Below, one piece after another: positions 33,927-51,412 of a stretch of 64,000 nt of DNA. Numbering within the stretch: the first letter of the stretch is position 1; the number at the start of each line of letters is the position of its first letter. The translations under genes and the position numbers were made by a program. Source of the DNA: Bradyrhizobium sp. CCBAU 53351 (GTDB taxonomy: Bacteria; Pseudomonadota; Alphaproteobacteria; Rhizobiales; Xanthobacteraceae); assembly GCF_015291745.1 (NCBI RefSeq), contig NZ_CP030059.1, positions 4,553,501 to 4,617,500 on the forward strand. Direction: 5' to 3'. The notes under the pieces are model-generated. The model was given only the letters and a program-made list of their open reading frames with translations. It did no database searches and was not told where the DNA came from.

Positions 33927-35987
33927 CTAGTCTTCGTCCTCGTCCTCGACCTTGTCGAAGAAGGAATAGCGCAAGCTGTCCGCGTCGGCGTACCACTGCC
34001 CCGGCCCCTTGTTGGCGGCGAGCGTCGCCTCCCAGAGCGCATCGGTGCAATCCTTGCGGTGCATCGAGAGGTCGAACCCGTTGCCGAAGAACAGTTCGGA
34101 CCACTCCCACCAGGTGCCGAGCTTCTTGACCCCGCGCAGCAGGTCGTAGCGGTCGATCAGAGCCGGCGCCATGTCCGAGGTGATCGAGCCGAACACGAGG
34201 CCGGACTTGACCACGCGGTTGAGCTCGCGGATCGCGCGGACCACCTGCTTCGGCGAAACGTGGCACAAGCTGGTCTCGAACACGAAGTCGAACGCGCCGT
34301 CCTTGAACGGCATGTCGGTGATCGAGCCGAGCTTGTTGTACTTCTTCAGCGCCTTCGGCGTCTTGGCGTGGATGGCACGGTTGTTTTCGATACCGTAGGC
34401 ATCGATGCCGCGTTCGCGCAGCGCGCCGACCAGCTCTCCGCTGGCGGAGCCCGCGACGAGCAGCTTGGCGCCCTTGGTCTTGCCCCAGACGATGCCGAGC
34501 AGCCTGGTGAGATAATCGGGGTCGGTAAAGTGGCGCCATGCCTCCTGATAGGGACCGAGGCCGCGATAGTTTTCGAAATAATCGCGATCGATCTTGTTGG
34601 AGAGCGGCTTGTCCTCCTGCGCGCGTTCCCGGCGCAGGCGCATCATCTCGGTCAGGATGATGTCGGTCGCCGCGTCCGAGGAATCGAGCAGGCCGTTCAG
34701 CGTCGAGTCGAACAGATAGTCGCCGACCACCACGATGCCGGGATGCTCCTTCGGCTCCGGCCGGTGGTTGGTCATGACGTCGCGCACCGGCAGGCCGCCC
34801 GGTATGGCGTTCACCGACGACAGCCAGCGATGGATCTTGCCTTCCACGAAATGCGAACGCGCATCGCCGAGCGCAGCCGGCAGCGACTTCAGCGCGGCGT
34901 CGATCAGCTCCTGGTCCGACAGATTGGCGAAAGCCAGCGCGTCGGAGCCGGGAATCAGCCAGTTCAGCACGCCGTGCTTGCCGACGTCGTGGCGCGCGCC
35001 CTCGTTGTAGACGCAGCAGCCGCCGAACGCTTCCGACATGAACCAGGCGCCGGGAATCTTCTCGCCCCAGAACGGGGTGTCGAACAGGATCGAGACGCGC
35101 AGGTAATGTGCAGGACGGTCGAAATAGGAGACGTGCTTGACCATCGACTTGCGCAGCTGCTCGCCTTCCCACCCCATGGTGGCGAGCCAGGAATGCGGCA
35201 GGCAGACCAGCACCAGATCGAAGTCGCGGGTCTCCGGTCCCTTGCCGTTCATCATCTTGAGCTGGTAGCGGCCGGTCGGCGCCTTGCCCACGGTGAGCAC
35301 GCGATGATTGAGCTGGATGTCGGCGTTGACCTCCGACTGCAGGCACTCGATCAGCTGCTCATTGCCGTTCTGGATGGAATACAGGCCGATATAGCCGTCG
35401 ACATCCATCAGATAGTTCTTGAGCGCGTTGAGGCCGTTGGTGTTGTGGCTCTCGGTCGCGATGTCGGAGCGCGCCATCACCTTGAAGAAGCGCTTGGCCG
35501 TTTCGTCCTCGACCTCCTCGTCGAGCACCTGCTCGGCGGTCTTGTAGGCCCAGGGGTTCTCGTTGTCGTGCGCGCCGACGCCCTCGTAATATTCGATCGG
35601 CGACATCACCTCGCTGCAACGCTTGCGGAAGGCCTCGATCGCGGCCGCGGTCTTGGCGCCGTATCGGCGGCGCATGCCGGGCACGTCGTTCAGCAGCTCG
35701 CCGCCGAGATGCACCTGCTCGGCGTCCATCGGAATGGTCTGCAGCCCGAAATGCTGGATCAGCTCGCGCAGCGGGTCCGGGCCCGTCATCGAGTAATCAT
35801 AGATCTCGGCCACGCCGGCCTCATACATCGCGGGCGCGGAATCGAACTTGCGCGTGACGACCTTGCCGCCGAGCCGGTCGGAGGCCTCGTAGATGGTGAC
35901 GCGGCAGAGATCGCCAAGCTTGCGCTTCAGATACCAGGCGCTCATCAGCCCGCCGGGGCCGCCGCCTACGATTGCCAGATCAAGCAT
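33927..35987 (-). CDS. Fusion of FAD-dependent amine-oxidase-type oxidoreductase and methyltransferase
   Basis: The 686-residue protein has an N-terminal FAD Rossmann motif (IVGGGPGGLMSAWYL, 6-20, with EASDRLGGKV at 34-43) and the C-terminal FAD contact VVVGDYLFDSTLNGLLDSSDAA at about 419-440. This is the layout of flavin amine oxidases or protoporphyrinogen-oxidase-like enzymes. From about 465 a class I SAM-dependent methyltransferase follows: LLVAGSASGELVGAL (509-523) and GSITDMPFKDGAFDFVFETSLCHV. The tail is acidic (EDEDED). The substrate and order of the two steps are unknown. It lies between rpoC and the ABC exporter. Confidence 0.85.
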   Translation of the reverse strand: MLDLAIVGGGPGGLMSAWYLKRKLGDLCRVTIYEASDRLGGKVVTRKFDSAPAMYEAGVAEIYDYSMTGPDPLRELIQHFGLQTIPMDAEQVHLGGELLNDVPGMRRRYGAKTAAAIEAFRKRCSEVMSPIEYYEGVGAHDNENPWAYKTAEQVLDEEVEDETAKRFFKVMARSDIATESHNTNGLNALKNYLMDVDGYIGLYSIQNGNEQLIECLQSEVNADIQLNHRVLTVGKAPTGRYQLKMMNGKGPETRDFDLVLVCLPHSWLATMGWEGEQLRKSMVKHVSYFDRPAHYLRVSILFDTPFWGEKIPGAWFMSEAFGGCCVYNEGARHDVGKHGVLNWLIPGSDALAFANLSDQELIDAALKSLPAALGDARSHFVEGKIHRWLSSVNAIPGGLPVRDVMTNHRPEPKEHPGIVVVGDYLFDSTLNGLLDSSDAATDIILTEMMRLRRERAQEDKPLSNKIDRDYFENYRGLGPYQEAWRHFTDPDYLTRLLGIVWGKTKGAKLLVAGSASGELVGALRERGIDAYGIENNRAIHAKTPKALKKYNKLGSITDMPFKDGAFDFVFETSLCHVSPKQVVRAIRELNRVVKSGLVFGSITSDMAPALIDRYDLLRGVKKLGTWWEWSELFFGNGFDLSMHRKDCTDALWEATLAANKGPGQWYADADSLRYSFFDKVEDEDED

Positions 35988-36124
35988 GCGAGTTCCGTGG
36001 TCTCCGGCCCTGCCCCCGTCACGGGATCCACCGGTCTAAACTCCCCTAGCAGAAGCGCTTTTGCGCCTGAAGGAAAGATGAACAAAGGTTGATCGTGCAT
36101 CGCAGCAAGCAAAGAAAGCAGCAA

Positions 36125-36148
36125 AAAGGCCGGCTTGCGCCGGCCTTT
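36125..36148 (-). terminator. Intrinsic terminator after rpoC
   Basis: AAAGGCCGGC (36125-36134) pairs with GCCGGCCTTT (36139-36148) around a TTGC loop. On the minus strand the stem is followed by a U-run. It lies 33 bases past the rpoC stop and ends the rif transcript before the FAD/methyltransferase gene. Confidence 0.88.
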
Positions 36149-36180
36149 CCATTATCCTCGGTATTCCTACGGATGAACGA

Positions 36181-40377
<4,197 letters not shown>

Positions 40378-40471
40378 CGTCTTCTCCTCGCGCGCCGGTC
40401 GCCTCCGGCCGCAAATTCGAAAATCACTTCAAGCAGGGCGCCCTGCCCTCAAGGCATCGGGAGGGGCGCCG

Positions 40472-40496
40472 ATGCCCGGCCGTGAAGGCCGGGCAT
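40472..40496. other. Stem-loop between rpoB and rpoC
   Basis: ATGCCCGGCC (40472-40481) pairs perfectly with GGCCGGGCAT (40487-40496) around GTGAA. It lies 11 bases after the rpoB stop. No U-tract follows on the minus strand, so it is more likely a processing or stability element than a terminator. Confidence 0.6.
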
Positions 40497-40507
40497 GAAA
40501 GGTCGTG

Positions 40508-44626
<4,119 letters not shown>

Positions 44627-45108
44627 CGTGGCCTCTCATTTTCGTCGCCCCATCTGGGCGCGCCGTCCAGGGCGCGGCTGCCACCGCTCCCCGGGTTGAA
44701 TTTTTCGAACCCGTTTTGGGGGCCGCAGACTCAGTTTCAGGCGAGAATGTCCTGAATCTGTTCTTCAGACCTTCAAAACGCAAAACGACGTGCGGGGCGC
44801 TGGTGCGCGCCCGCCCGTCACAACGATCCTCTTCACGGACTGCAAAAGCCCGAAATAGCCTGCTCTCCCAACGGCTTACAGGGGGTCCGGCACCCCTGCC
44901 ACCGCGCTTTCGTGCTGCCGACCCGATATGGGGCGACAATAGTGCAGATTCGAGGGGTAAACCTCGAAATCCCCACACTTTTTCGTGTTCAGCCCACGTC
45001 GGGACGTTCCGTCGCACGCCTTTTGCATCACGCCCACCCTTGGTCGAGGGGCAGGCCAAGGTCCCGGGCTCGCTGACGCGCGCCCGGGACCTCGCGAGTA
45101 AGCTGCGC
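44627..45108. other. Non-coding gap between rplL and rpoB
   Basis: This 482-base gap holds the attenuator-like hairpin next to rplL and a weaker dyad TTCGAGG/CCTCGAA at 44949-44968. No protein or tRNA is recognisable. In E. coli the same gap contains an attenuator and an RNase III site that set the ratio of ribosomal protein to polymerase, and a similar role is plausible here. Confidence 0.5.
45059..45092 (-). terminator. Attenuator-like hairpin after rplL
   Basis: AGGTCCCGGGC (45059-45069) pairs with GCCCGGGACCT (45082-45092) across a 12-base loop, 17 bases after the rplL stop. The minus-strand sequence after it is TTGGCC, not a proper U-run. Partial termination before rpoB is therefore more likely than a full stop. 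Confidence 0.65.
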
Positions 45109-45486
45109 TTACTTGAGCTCGACCTTCGCGCCAGCCTTCTCGAGCTGGGCCTTGATCTTGTCGGCTTCTTCCTTGTTCACGCCTTCCTTCAGCGGCTTCG
45201 GAGCACCCTCGACGAGGTCCTTTGCTTCCTTCAGGCCGAGACCGGTGATGGCGCGGACTTCCTTGATGACCTCGATCTTCTTGTCGCCGGCCGAGGCCAG
45301 GACAACCGTGAACTCGGTCTTCTCTTCAGCCGGAGCGGCGGCAGCGCCACCACCAGCCGGGCCGGCCACGGCGACAGCCGCGGCAGCCGAAACGCCCCAC
45401 TTCTCTTCGAGGAGCTTCGCAAGTTCAGCGGCTTCGAGCACGGTGAGGCTCGAGAGGTCGTCAACGATCTTCTGCAGGTCAGCCAT
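45109..45486 (-). CDS. rplL: 50S ribosomal protein L7/L12
   Basis: The 125-residue protein has the N-terminal dimerisation helix ([28 protein letters not shown]), an Ala/Gly-rich hinge (about 35-55) and the C-terminal factor-binding domain [45 protein letters not shown]. It forms the mobile ribosomal stalk. It follows rplJ after 54 bases. Confidence 0.98.
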   Translation of the reverse strand: MADLQKIVDDLSSLTVLEAAELAKLLEEKWGVSAAAAVAVAGPAGGGAAAAPAEEKTEFTVVLASAGDKKIEVIKEVRAITGLGLKEAKDLVEGAPKPLKEGVNKEEADKIKAQLEKAGAKVELK

Positions 45487-45540
45487 TGTTCAGTTTCCTT
45501 AGGTGTAAGTCTGGTTCGGGTTTGAGTTTTGCGAAGGGCG

Positions 45541-46059
45541 TCAGGCCGCTTCGCCCTTTGAGGCATGAGCCTGGATGACGCGCGCGAGCTTGCCCGCGGG
45601 CGCGTTGGCGAGCTGGGCCAGCTTGGTCGCCGGGGCCACGATGAGGCCGACGATCTTGCCGCGCAGTTCGTCAAGCGACGGCAGTGAGGCAAGCGCCTTC
45701 ACGCTGTCGACATTCAGGACGGTCTTTCCCATCGAGCCGCCAATGATGACGAACTTTTCGTTCGCCTTGGCGAATTCGACGGCGACCTTTGGCGCCGCTA
45801 CCGGATCGTTCGAAGTGGCGATCACGGTCGGTCCCTTCAGCATGGGGCCGATGGCAACGACGTCAGTGCCTTCAAGAGCAATTTTGGCGAGACGGTTCTT
45901 CGAGACCTTCACCGAGGCACCAGCCTGCTTCATCTGCATGCGCAGCTTCTGCATCTGGGCAACGGTCAGGCCGGAATATTGAGCAACGATCGCGACGCTC
46001 GTGGTCTTGAAGACCCCATTGAGCTGTTCGACCGCGTCCTTTTTTGCCGCTCGTTCCAC
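45541..46059 (-). CDS. rplJ: 50S ribosomal protein L10
   Basis: I place the start at the GTG at 46059, preceded by GGAAAGAG. It gives a 172-residue protein that begins V(M)[17 protein letters not shown], the L10 N-terminus. A longer ATG frame to 46188 adds 43 residues with no similarity. L10 anchors L7/L12 on the stalk and in E. coli represses rplJ translation. The conserved stretch [29 protein letters not shown] is present. Confidence 0.93.
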   Translation of the reverse strand: MERAAKKDAVEQLNGVFKTTSVAIVAQYSGLTVAQMQKLRMQMKQAGASVKVSKNRLAKIALEGTDVVAIGPMLKGPTVIATSNDPVAAPKVAVEFAKANEKFVIIGGSMGKTVLNVDSVKALASLPSLDELRGKIVGLIVAPATKLAQLANAPAGKLARVIQAHASKGEAA

Positions 46060-46643
46060 AGCAAGCTCTTTCCGGTTGGCAGCCTTCGCGAAAAGCGGGA
46101 CCGCCGGGTTGCACCCATCGCCCCACCCAAAACCTGAACCTCCGGGCCAAAACCCATCGGACACGCGCCGGGCGAGACGACAATTCAAAGCCTGCCCTCC
46201 GGGAGCCCGCTAAGGCCCACGGCGTGTCGAGGTCCGAACCAGACCCGTTCCGCAACCACCCGTTAAGATGGAAGGCGAAGTGAAATCCGGTCTTCACCCG
46301 TCTATGCAGGCCATGCGATTAAGCCGTTGAGAAATCGAAATTTCCCGCGGGCGCCTGCAGTCTTGGACAGGACAGGGTCAGCCGGCGAGCCGTCCAACCC
46401 CTGCCCGCATCCCACCAACCGACAGGTTTTCCCTCCATTTCGGGCAAATCCTCACGGACGTCCTGAAAAGGAATGATCTCCTGTCGTGTCGGGTTTTCGG
46501 AATGCGTGCACGAACGCGCCAGCCGAAGCCGGCACGTCCGGAAGCGGTTCTTTAACTGCTCTCTGCCTGCTTGCCAAGAGCAAAATTCACACCAGTTCCA
46601 ATCCGTTGCCGATGGGGCTTGACCCAGGCCGATAAGGGCCGAT
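46060..46643. other. Leader region upstream of rplJ
   Basis: This 584-base gap lies between the hydroxyacid dehydrogenase stop and the rplJ start, both on the minus strand. It probably holds the promoter and the L10-binding leader of rplJL, but I could not pick out a convincing promoter or a recognisable L10 leader fold. No tRNA or conserved protein is visible. Confidence 0.45.
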
Positions 46644-47597
46644 TCAGGTCAAGTTCACCCCATAAGGCAGCGGCTTGCCCTCGAAGAACGCGGTCAGGTT
46701 CGCCAGCACGCAGCCCTGCATGGCGACATGCGATTCGAGGGTGTGGCCGCCGATATGGGGGGCGAACACCACGTTGGGGAGCGCGGTCAGGGCGTCCGGC
46801 GCGTGCGGTTCCTTCTCGAACACGTCGAGTCCGGCCCCCGCAATGGTCCTGTCGGTCAGCGCCGCGACCAGCGCCTTCTGGTCGATCACGGAGCCGCGGG
46901 AGATATTGACGACATAGCCGTCCGCCCCGAGGCGCCTCAGGATGTCGGCATTGACGACGTGCTGGGTGTCGGCCCCTGCCCGCACGGCGATCATCAGGAC
47001 GCTGCACCAGTCGGCCAGCGCTTCGAGCGTCGGGAAATATTGATACGGCAGATCGTATTTGGTCCGGCTGAAATAACCGATTTCGCTCTCGAAGGCGGCG
47101 CAGCGGGCGGCGATCTTGCGGCCGATCTCGCCCATGCCGTAGACGCCGATGCGGCGGCCGGGCATGCCGGTCTGGGGACGCATCATCGGCGATTGCTTGG
47201 AGGCGGCCCAATCGCCGCTGCGGACATATTGGTCGGCAACCAGGATCCGGCGCGTGGTCGCCAGCATCAGGGTCATCGCGATGTCGGCGACCGAGGCCGC
47301 GTTGGCGCCCGGGCTGTGGCCGACGGCGATATTGCGGCTGGCGGCCGCCTTCAGGTCGACGCCGTCATAACCGGTGCCGTAGCAGACGATGGCGCCGAGC
47401 TTCGGAAACAGATCCATCGCTTCTGCTTCCAGCGGTGAACCGCCCGCGGTGAGCAGCGCACGGATGCCACCGAGCTCTTCGGGCGGAAACACCTCCGTTG
47501 CCTTCTTGCCACCGGTGTCGAGCAGCTCGAACCGCTCGGCGAAACGCGCCATCATCGTCTTGGGAAAGCGCGAATAGATCAGGACCTTGTCAGCCAT
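46644..47597 (-). CDS. D-isomer-specific 2-hydroxyacid dehydrogenase
   Basis: The start at 47597 (MADKVLIYSRFPKTMM) gives a 317-residue protein. It has the NAD motif GVYGMGEIGRKIAAR and the catalytic set Arg (VNISRGSVIDQ), Glu (DVFEKEPHAPD) and His (FAPHIGGHTLESH). It reduces 2-keto acids or oxidises D-2-hydroxy acids, as glyoxylate/hydroxypyruvate reductases do; the substrate is unknown. It is placed between rplA and rplJ, which are usually neighbours. A strong hairpin separates it from rplA. Confidence 0.92.
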   Translation of the reverse strand: MADKVLIYSRFPKTMMARFAERFELLDTGGKKATEVFPPEELGGIRALLTAGGSPLEAEAMDLFPKLGAIVCYGTGYDGVDLKAAASRNIAVGHSPGANAASVADIAMTLMLATTRRILVADQYVRSGDWAASKQSPMMRPQTGMPGRRIGVYGMGEIGRKIAARCAAFESEIGYFSRTKYDLPYQYFPTLEALADWCSVLMIAVRAGADTQHVVNADILRRLGADGYVVNISRGSVIDQKALVAALTDRTIAGAGLDVFEKEPHAPDALTALPNVVFAPHIGGHTLESHVAMQGCVLANLTAFFEGKPLPYGVNLT

Positions 47598-47631
47598 TTT
47601 TCTTGTTTCCGGTGAGCGCCGCCACAAACGA

Positions 47632-47667
47632 CGAGGGGCGGAATCGGTTGCCCAATTCCGCCCCTCG
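47632..47667 (-). terminator. Hairpin terminator after rplA
   Basis: CGAGGGGCGGAAT (47632-47644) pairs perfectly with ATTCCGCCCCTCG (47655-47667) around a 10-base loop, just past the rplA stop. On the minus strand TCGTTTGT follows, a weak U-tract. It probably ends or limits the secE-nusG-rplKA transcript before the dehydrogenase gene. Confidence 0.7.
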
Positions 47668-47687
47668 CCTCATGCAATTTTCAAACC

Positions 47688-48380
47688 TTAGCCGAGAATG
47701 GTGCCCGGCTCGACCTTCACACCGGGGCCCATCGTCGAGGACACCGCAACGCGCTGGATGTAGGTGCCCTTGGAGCCAGCCGGCTTCGCCTTCGAGACAG
47801 CATCGGCGAGAGCCTTGATGTTCTCGACCAGCTTCTCCTCGGAGAACGAGGCCTTGCCGACGCCGGCCTGCAGGATGCCGGCCTTCTCGACGCGGAACTC
47901 GACCGAGCCGCCCTTGGCACCCTTCACCGCACCGGTGACGTCCATGGTCACGGTGCCGATCTTCGGGTTCGGCATCAGGCCGCGCGGGCCGAGCACCTTA
48001 CCGAGACGACCGACCAGCGGCATCATGTCGGGGGTGGCGATGCAGCGGTCGAAATCGATCGCGCCGTTCTGCACCTTCTCGACCAGGTCTTCGGCGCCGA
48101 CGACGTCGGCACCTGCGGCCTTGGCTTCATCAGCCTTGGCGCCGCGGGCGAACACGCCGACGCGGAGCGTACGGCCGGTGCCGTTCGGCAGGGTCACGAC
48201 GCCGCGGACCATCTGGTCGGCGTGACGCGGATCGACGCCGAGATTGATCGCGACCTCGATGGTCTCGTCGAACTTCGCTTTCGCGCGTTCCTTGACCATC
48301 TTGATGGCGTCCGCGAGCGGGTAAAGCTTTTCGCGGTCAACACCTTCGCGGGCTTTGTTCAAACGCTTTCCGATTGCCAT
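47688..48380 (-). CDS. rplA: 50S ribosomal protein L1
   Basis: The 230-residue protein begins [26 protein letters not shown]. It has the L1 signature [22 protein letters not shown] and ends with the conserved [16 protein letters not shown]1 forms the mobile L1 stalk at the E site and in E. coli represses the L11 operon. It follows rplK after 6 bases. Confidence 0.98.
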   Translation of the reverse strand: MAIGKRLNKAREGVDREKLYPLADAIKMVKERAKAKFDETIEVAINLGVDPRHADQMVRGVVTLPNGTGRTLRVGVFARGAKADEAKAAGADVVGAEDLVEKVQNGAIDFDRCIATPDMMPLVGRLGKVLGPRGLMPNPKIGTVTMDVTGAVKGAKGGSVEFRVEKAGILQAGVGKASFSEEKLVENIKALADAVSKAKPAGSKGTYIQRVAVSSTMGPGVKVEPGTILG

Positions 48381-48386
48381 GACCGC

Positions 48387-48815
48387 TTACCCCGCAACTT
48401 CCAGACCCATCGAACGGGCGGAGCCCTCGACCATCTTCATGGCCGATTCGATGGAATCGCAATTGAGATCCTTCATCTTCTTCTCGGCGATCTCGCGCAC
48501 CTGCGCCTTGGTCACCTTGCCGGCCTTGTCACGGCCCGGCGCCTTCGAGCCGGACTGGATCTTGGCAGCCTGCTTGAGGAAGAACGACATCGGGGGCGTC
48601 TTCATCTCGAAGGTGAACGAACGATCGGCGTAGATCGTGATCACCACGGGAATCGGGGTGTTCTTCTCTTCCTTCTGGGTCTGCGCGTTGAACGCCTTGC
48701 AGAACTCCATGATGTTGAGACCGCGCTGACCGAGCGCGGGACCGATCGGGGGCGAAGGATTCGCCGCACCGGCCGGGACCTGAAGCTTCAGGTATCCGGT
48801 CACTTTCTTTGCCAT
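48387..48815 (-). CDS. rplK: 50S ribosomal protein L11
   Basis: The 142-residue protein begins [43 protein letters not shown] and ends with [26 protein letters not shown]11 is at the GTPase-associated centre and is needed for RelA activation. It follows nusG after 130 bases. Confidence 0.98.
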   Translation of the reverse strand: MAKKVTGYLKLQVPAGAANPSPPIGPALGQRGLNIMEFCKAFNAQTQKEEKNTPIPVVITIYADRSFTFEMKTPPMSFFLKQAAKIQSGSKAPGRDKAGKVTKAQVREIAEKKMKDLNCDSIESAMKMVEGSARSMGLEVAG

Positions 48816-48945
48816 GTATCACTCCTGTTGTGCCGGCCAGGCCGGCGGTTTCAGGTTCGTGGTCTGGGTCGGATGCGGCTGGCAACCGCCCTCTCCCTCC
48901 CACGGCCTCTTCATGCGTGAGGCTGAAGCCTCCCGCGTTACCCGG

Positions 48946-49500
48946 TCAGACCTTCTCGACCTGACCGAATTCCAGCTCGACCGGCGTTGCGCGACCGAAG
49001 ATCGACACCGCGACCTTCACGCGCGAGCGCGCCTCGTCGATTTCCTCGACAACGCCCGAGAACGAAGCGAACGGGCCGTCGGCCACGCGCACGTTCTCGC
49101 CGATCTCGAACGACACCGACGCCTTCGGCCGTTCCACGCCCTCCTGCACCTGATGCAGGATGCGCATGGCCTCTGCTTCCGAGATCGGCATCGGCTTGTT
49201 TTCGGCGCCGAGGAATCCCGTGACCTTCGGCGTGTTCTTGATCAGATGAAACGCTTCGTCGGTCAGCTTCATCTTCACCAGCACGTAGCCCGGGAAGAAC
49301 TTGCGCTCGGCGTCGATCTTGCGGCCGCGGCGCACTTCCGTGACCTTCTCGGTCGGCACCAGCACCAGCTCGAACAGCTCCTCGAGCCCGCGCTGCTTGG
49401 CCTGCTCGCGGATCGATTCGGCGACCTTCTTCTCGAAGTTCGAATAGGCGTGGACGATGTACCAGCGCTTGTCGGACAGTTGAGCGGTTGCTGTTGCCAT
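48946..49500 (-). CDS. nusG: Transcription antitermination factor NusG
   Basis: The 184-residue protein has the NGN domain (KRWYIVHAYSNFEKKVAESIREQA and FFPGYVLVKMKLTDEAFHLIKNTPKVTGFLG) and a C-terminal KOW domain (GENVRVADGPFASFSGVVEEIDEARSRVKVAVSIFGR). NusG binds RNA polymerase and couples it to ribosome or Rho. The start shares one base with the secE stop. Confidence 0.97.
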   Translation of the reverse strand: MATATAQLSDKRWYIVHAYSNFEKKVAESIREQAKQRGLEELFELVLVPTEKVTEVRRGRKIDAERKFFPGYVLVKMKLTDEAFHLIKNTPKVTGFLGAENKPMPISEAEAMRILHQVQEGVERPKASVSFEIGENVRVADGPFASFSGVVEEIDEARSRVKVAVSIFGRATPVELEFGQVEKV

Positions 49501-49691
49501 CAGTGAATGCCCAGAAGGAAGGTGATGAGGTAACGGATGATCTGGTCGGCGGCGAAGAAGAAGATCGAGGCGACGGCGACCATGACGAACACCATGATGG
49601 TGGTGATCGTGGTCTCACGCCGGGTCGGCCAGGTGACCTTGGCGGTCTCCGAGCGCACTTCCTGCAAGAACTTGAACGGGCTGACTGCCAT
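49500..49691 (-). CDS. secE: Preprotein translocase subunit SecE
   Basis: The start at 49691 (MAVSPFKFLQEVRSETAKVTWPTRRET) gives a 63-residue protein with the SecE signature KVTWPTRRET followed by one membrane span (TTIMVFVMVAVASIFFFAADQII). It is the short, single-span form normal in alphaproteobacteria. An ATG 12 codons earlier adds non-conserved residues. It is cotranscribed with nusG, overlapping by one base. Confidence 0.95.
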   Translation of the reverse strand: MAVSPFKFLQEVRSETAKVTWPTRRETTITTIMVFVMVAVASIFFFAADQIIRYLITFLLGIH

Positions 49692-50058
49692 CGTTTTGAG
49701 GTCCAGCGTCCGTCGACAGACGCACATGAATTTCAGGGATCCGAACAGCCGCCGTTGGCCCAGCCCTCTGTTTCGAAGGATGAGCCGGAAACCGGGCTCG
49801 ATTGTTCGGGGATTTCAAAGCCGCGCCGGAGATCCGCGTCTAACGGGCCGGCTGCGAGTGCGGGGTATCTACTGCGGATGGGACCAAAGGTCAAGATAGA
49901 GAGGGCTCGCCCGGGCGAGCCGACCTCCTGGGGCGGGAGAGCAGAGCCAAGGCAGATCAAAGGCTTATACGCCCCACCCTGGCACGGCGTGACCGCTGCG
50001 TCCCATCGCCTCCTTCGGAGCGCCCGCCGGGGGGCCCGCCGCCTCGGCCGCCGCGCGA
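49692..50058. other. Gap between the methyltransferase gene and secE
   Basis: This 367-base gap contains the secE promoter and, upstream of it, a perfect 18-base palindrome at 49904-49921 (GGCTCGCCC/GGGCGAGCC). No tRNA gene is present, although tRNA-Trp precedes secE in many bacteria. It is also the boundary between the core translation block and the carbohydrate locus. Confidence 0.6.
49866..49894 (-). promoter_or_regulatory. Promoter of secE-nusG-rplKA
   Basis: On the minus strand TTGACC (49894-49889) and TAGATA (49871-49866) are separated by exactly 17 bases. It lies about 175 bases ahead of secE. This is a strong match to a housekeeping promoter. Confidence 0.72.
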
Positions 50059-51351
50059 TCAGTCGGCCCGGTCGACCATCGAAATGCCCGGCAGCGGCAC
50101 CACGAACTTGCCGCCTTCGGCGAAATAGCGGGCGTGCTTGGCCCGGATCGGGTCGACATAACGCCAGGCGAAGACGACGACGAACGCCGGCTTGCGCTCG
50201 TAAAGGGCGGCAGGCGGCAGGATCGGGATGTCATAGCCTGGGCCTGCCATTACGTTGCCCTTCTTGGGGTCGTCGTCCACCAGGAAGTCGATCTTGTTCT
50301 CCAGGCCGAACTGCGGCAGCAGCGTCGTGGTGCCGACCGAGACGCCGTAGCCGGCGACCGGCTGACCGCGCGCATGGGCGGCGTCGGCCATCGCAATCAG
50401 CTCGTCGCGGATGGCGGCGATCCGCTTCACGTAGGGCGCATAATAGGCCGGCCGGTCGACGCCGAGACGGTCTTCCTCGGCAACGAAGCGCGCGACCTCG
50501 GCCGATGGCTTCTTCGCACCACCGGCGCGCTGCACGGTCACGCGGATCGAGCCGCCCTTGGTCCAGATGTGCTGGACGTCGATCAGCTCCATGCCGAGCC
50601 GGGCAAAGAAACGGATCAGCGGCTTGATGTTAAAATAGGACAGATGCTCGTGATAGACGGTGTCGAGCAGGTTCTTCTCGGTGACGTCGACGCCGTATTG
50701 GGTTTCGAACACGAACAGCCCGTCCGGCGCGAGCACGTCGCGAACGCCGATCACCAGCGGATCGAGATTGTCGACATTGGCGATCATGTTGTTGGCGATC
50801 ACGACGCTCGCCGCGCCGTGGCTCTGCAGGATACGGTGACCGATCGCATCGGTGAAGAAATCGCCGATGGTCTCGATCCCCGCCTCGGTCGCGCGCTTCG
50901 CGATGTCGACGGCGGGATCGACACCGAGCACCCGCATTCCACGTTCCTTGAAGAAGCCGAGCAGCGATCCGTCGTTGCTGCCGAGCTCGACGACCAGGGA
51001 GCCCGGAGCAATGCCGAAGCGGCTGACCACATCGTTGGCATAGCCGGCGAAGTGCTCGCGCAGGCCGAGCGAGAGCGAGGTGGTGTAGACGTAGTTGCGG
51101 TACTGGATCTCGGGATTACCGACATGGAGAATCTGGAGATGGCCGCAATCCCTGCACAGATGCAGCGCCATCGGCACCGCCGCGCGGAAGACCGGATCGT
51201 CGACGCTGGCATCCGGCACTTGGAAATTCGGCGTGCCGATGGGCATGCCGGCCATCGGGACGACCAGCTCTTGCTTGTCCGAATGACAGAGGCGGCAGGT
51301 GTGGCGGACGTAGAACAGATTTTTCATCGTGGAACCGGAAAAGGGAGACAT
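50059..51351 (-). CDS. Zinc-binding sugar C-methyltransferase-like protein
   Basis: The 430-residue protein has an N-terminal zinc-binding domain (Cys19, Cys22, Cys66, Cys69) and a SAM-binding motif LVVELGSNDGSLLGFF (119-134). The TVYHEHLSYFN segment is typical of the TylCIII/NovU-like NDP-sugar C-methyltransferases, as is the C-terminal domain ending in YVDPIRAKHARYFAEGGKFVVPLPG. Known members methylate C-3 or C-5 of NDP-keto sugars. It faces the carbohydrate operon from the minus strand, which supports a sugar substrate. Confidence 0.88.
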   Translation of the reverse strand: MSPFSGSTMKNLFYVRHTCRLCHSDKQELVVPMAGMPIGTPNFQVPDASVDDPVFRAAVPMALHLCRDCGHLQILHVGNPEIQYRNYVYTTSLSLGLREHFAGYANDVVSRFGIAPGSLVVELGSNDGSLLGFFKERGMRVLGVDPAVDIAKRATEAGIETIGDFFTDAIGHRILQSHGAASVVIANNMIANVDNLDPLVIGVRDVLAPDGLFVFETQYGVDVTEKNLLDTVYHEHLSYFNIKPLIRFFARLGMELIDVQHIWTKGGSIRVTVQRAGGAKKPSAEVARFVAEEDRLGVDRPAYYAPYVKRIAAIRDELIAMADAAHARGQPVAGYGVSVGTTTLLPQFGLENKIDFLVDDDPKKGNVMAGPGYDIPILPPAALYERKPAFVVVFAWRYVDPIRAKHARYFAEGGKFVVPLPGISMVDRAD

Positions 51352-51412
51352 GCGCGCAGGTGAGGCAATCCCACCCTGTGAAAATCAGATCGAGAGTCGC
51401 GGTCCAAGCGAA

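Noticed and set aside
44930..44990. Promoter for rpoB near the TTCGAGG/CCTCGAA dyad
   Set aside because: The nearest boxes (TTTACC and TATTGT) have only a 14-base spacer, so I do not call a promoter.
49692..50058. tRNA-Trp gene before secE
   Set aside because: It is common at this place, but no T-arm, anticodon loop or acceptor stem pattern can be found on either strand.
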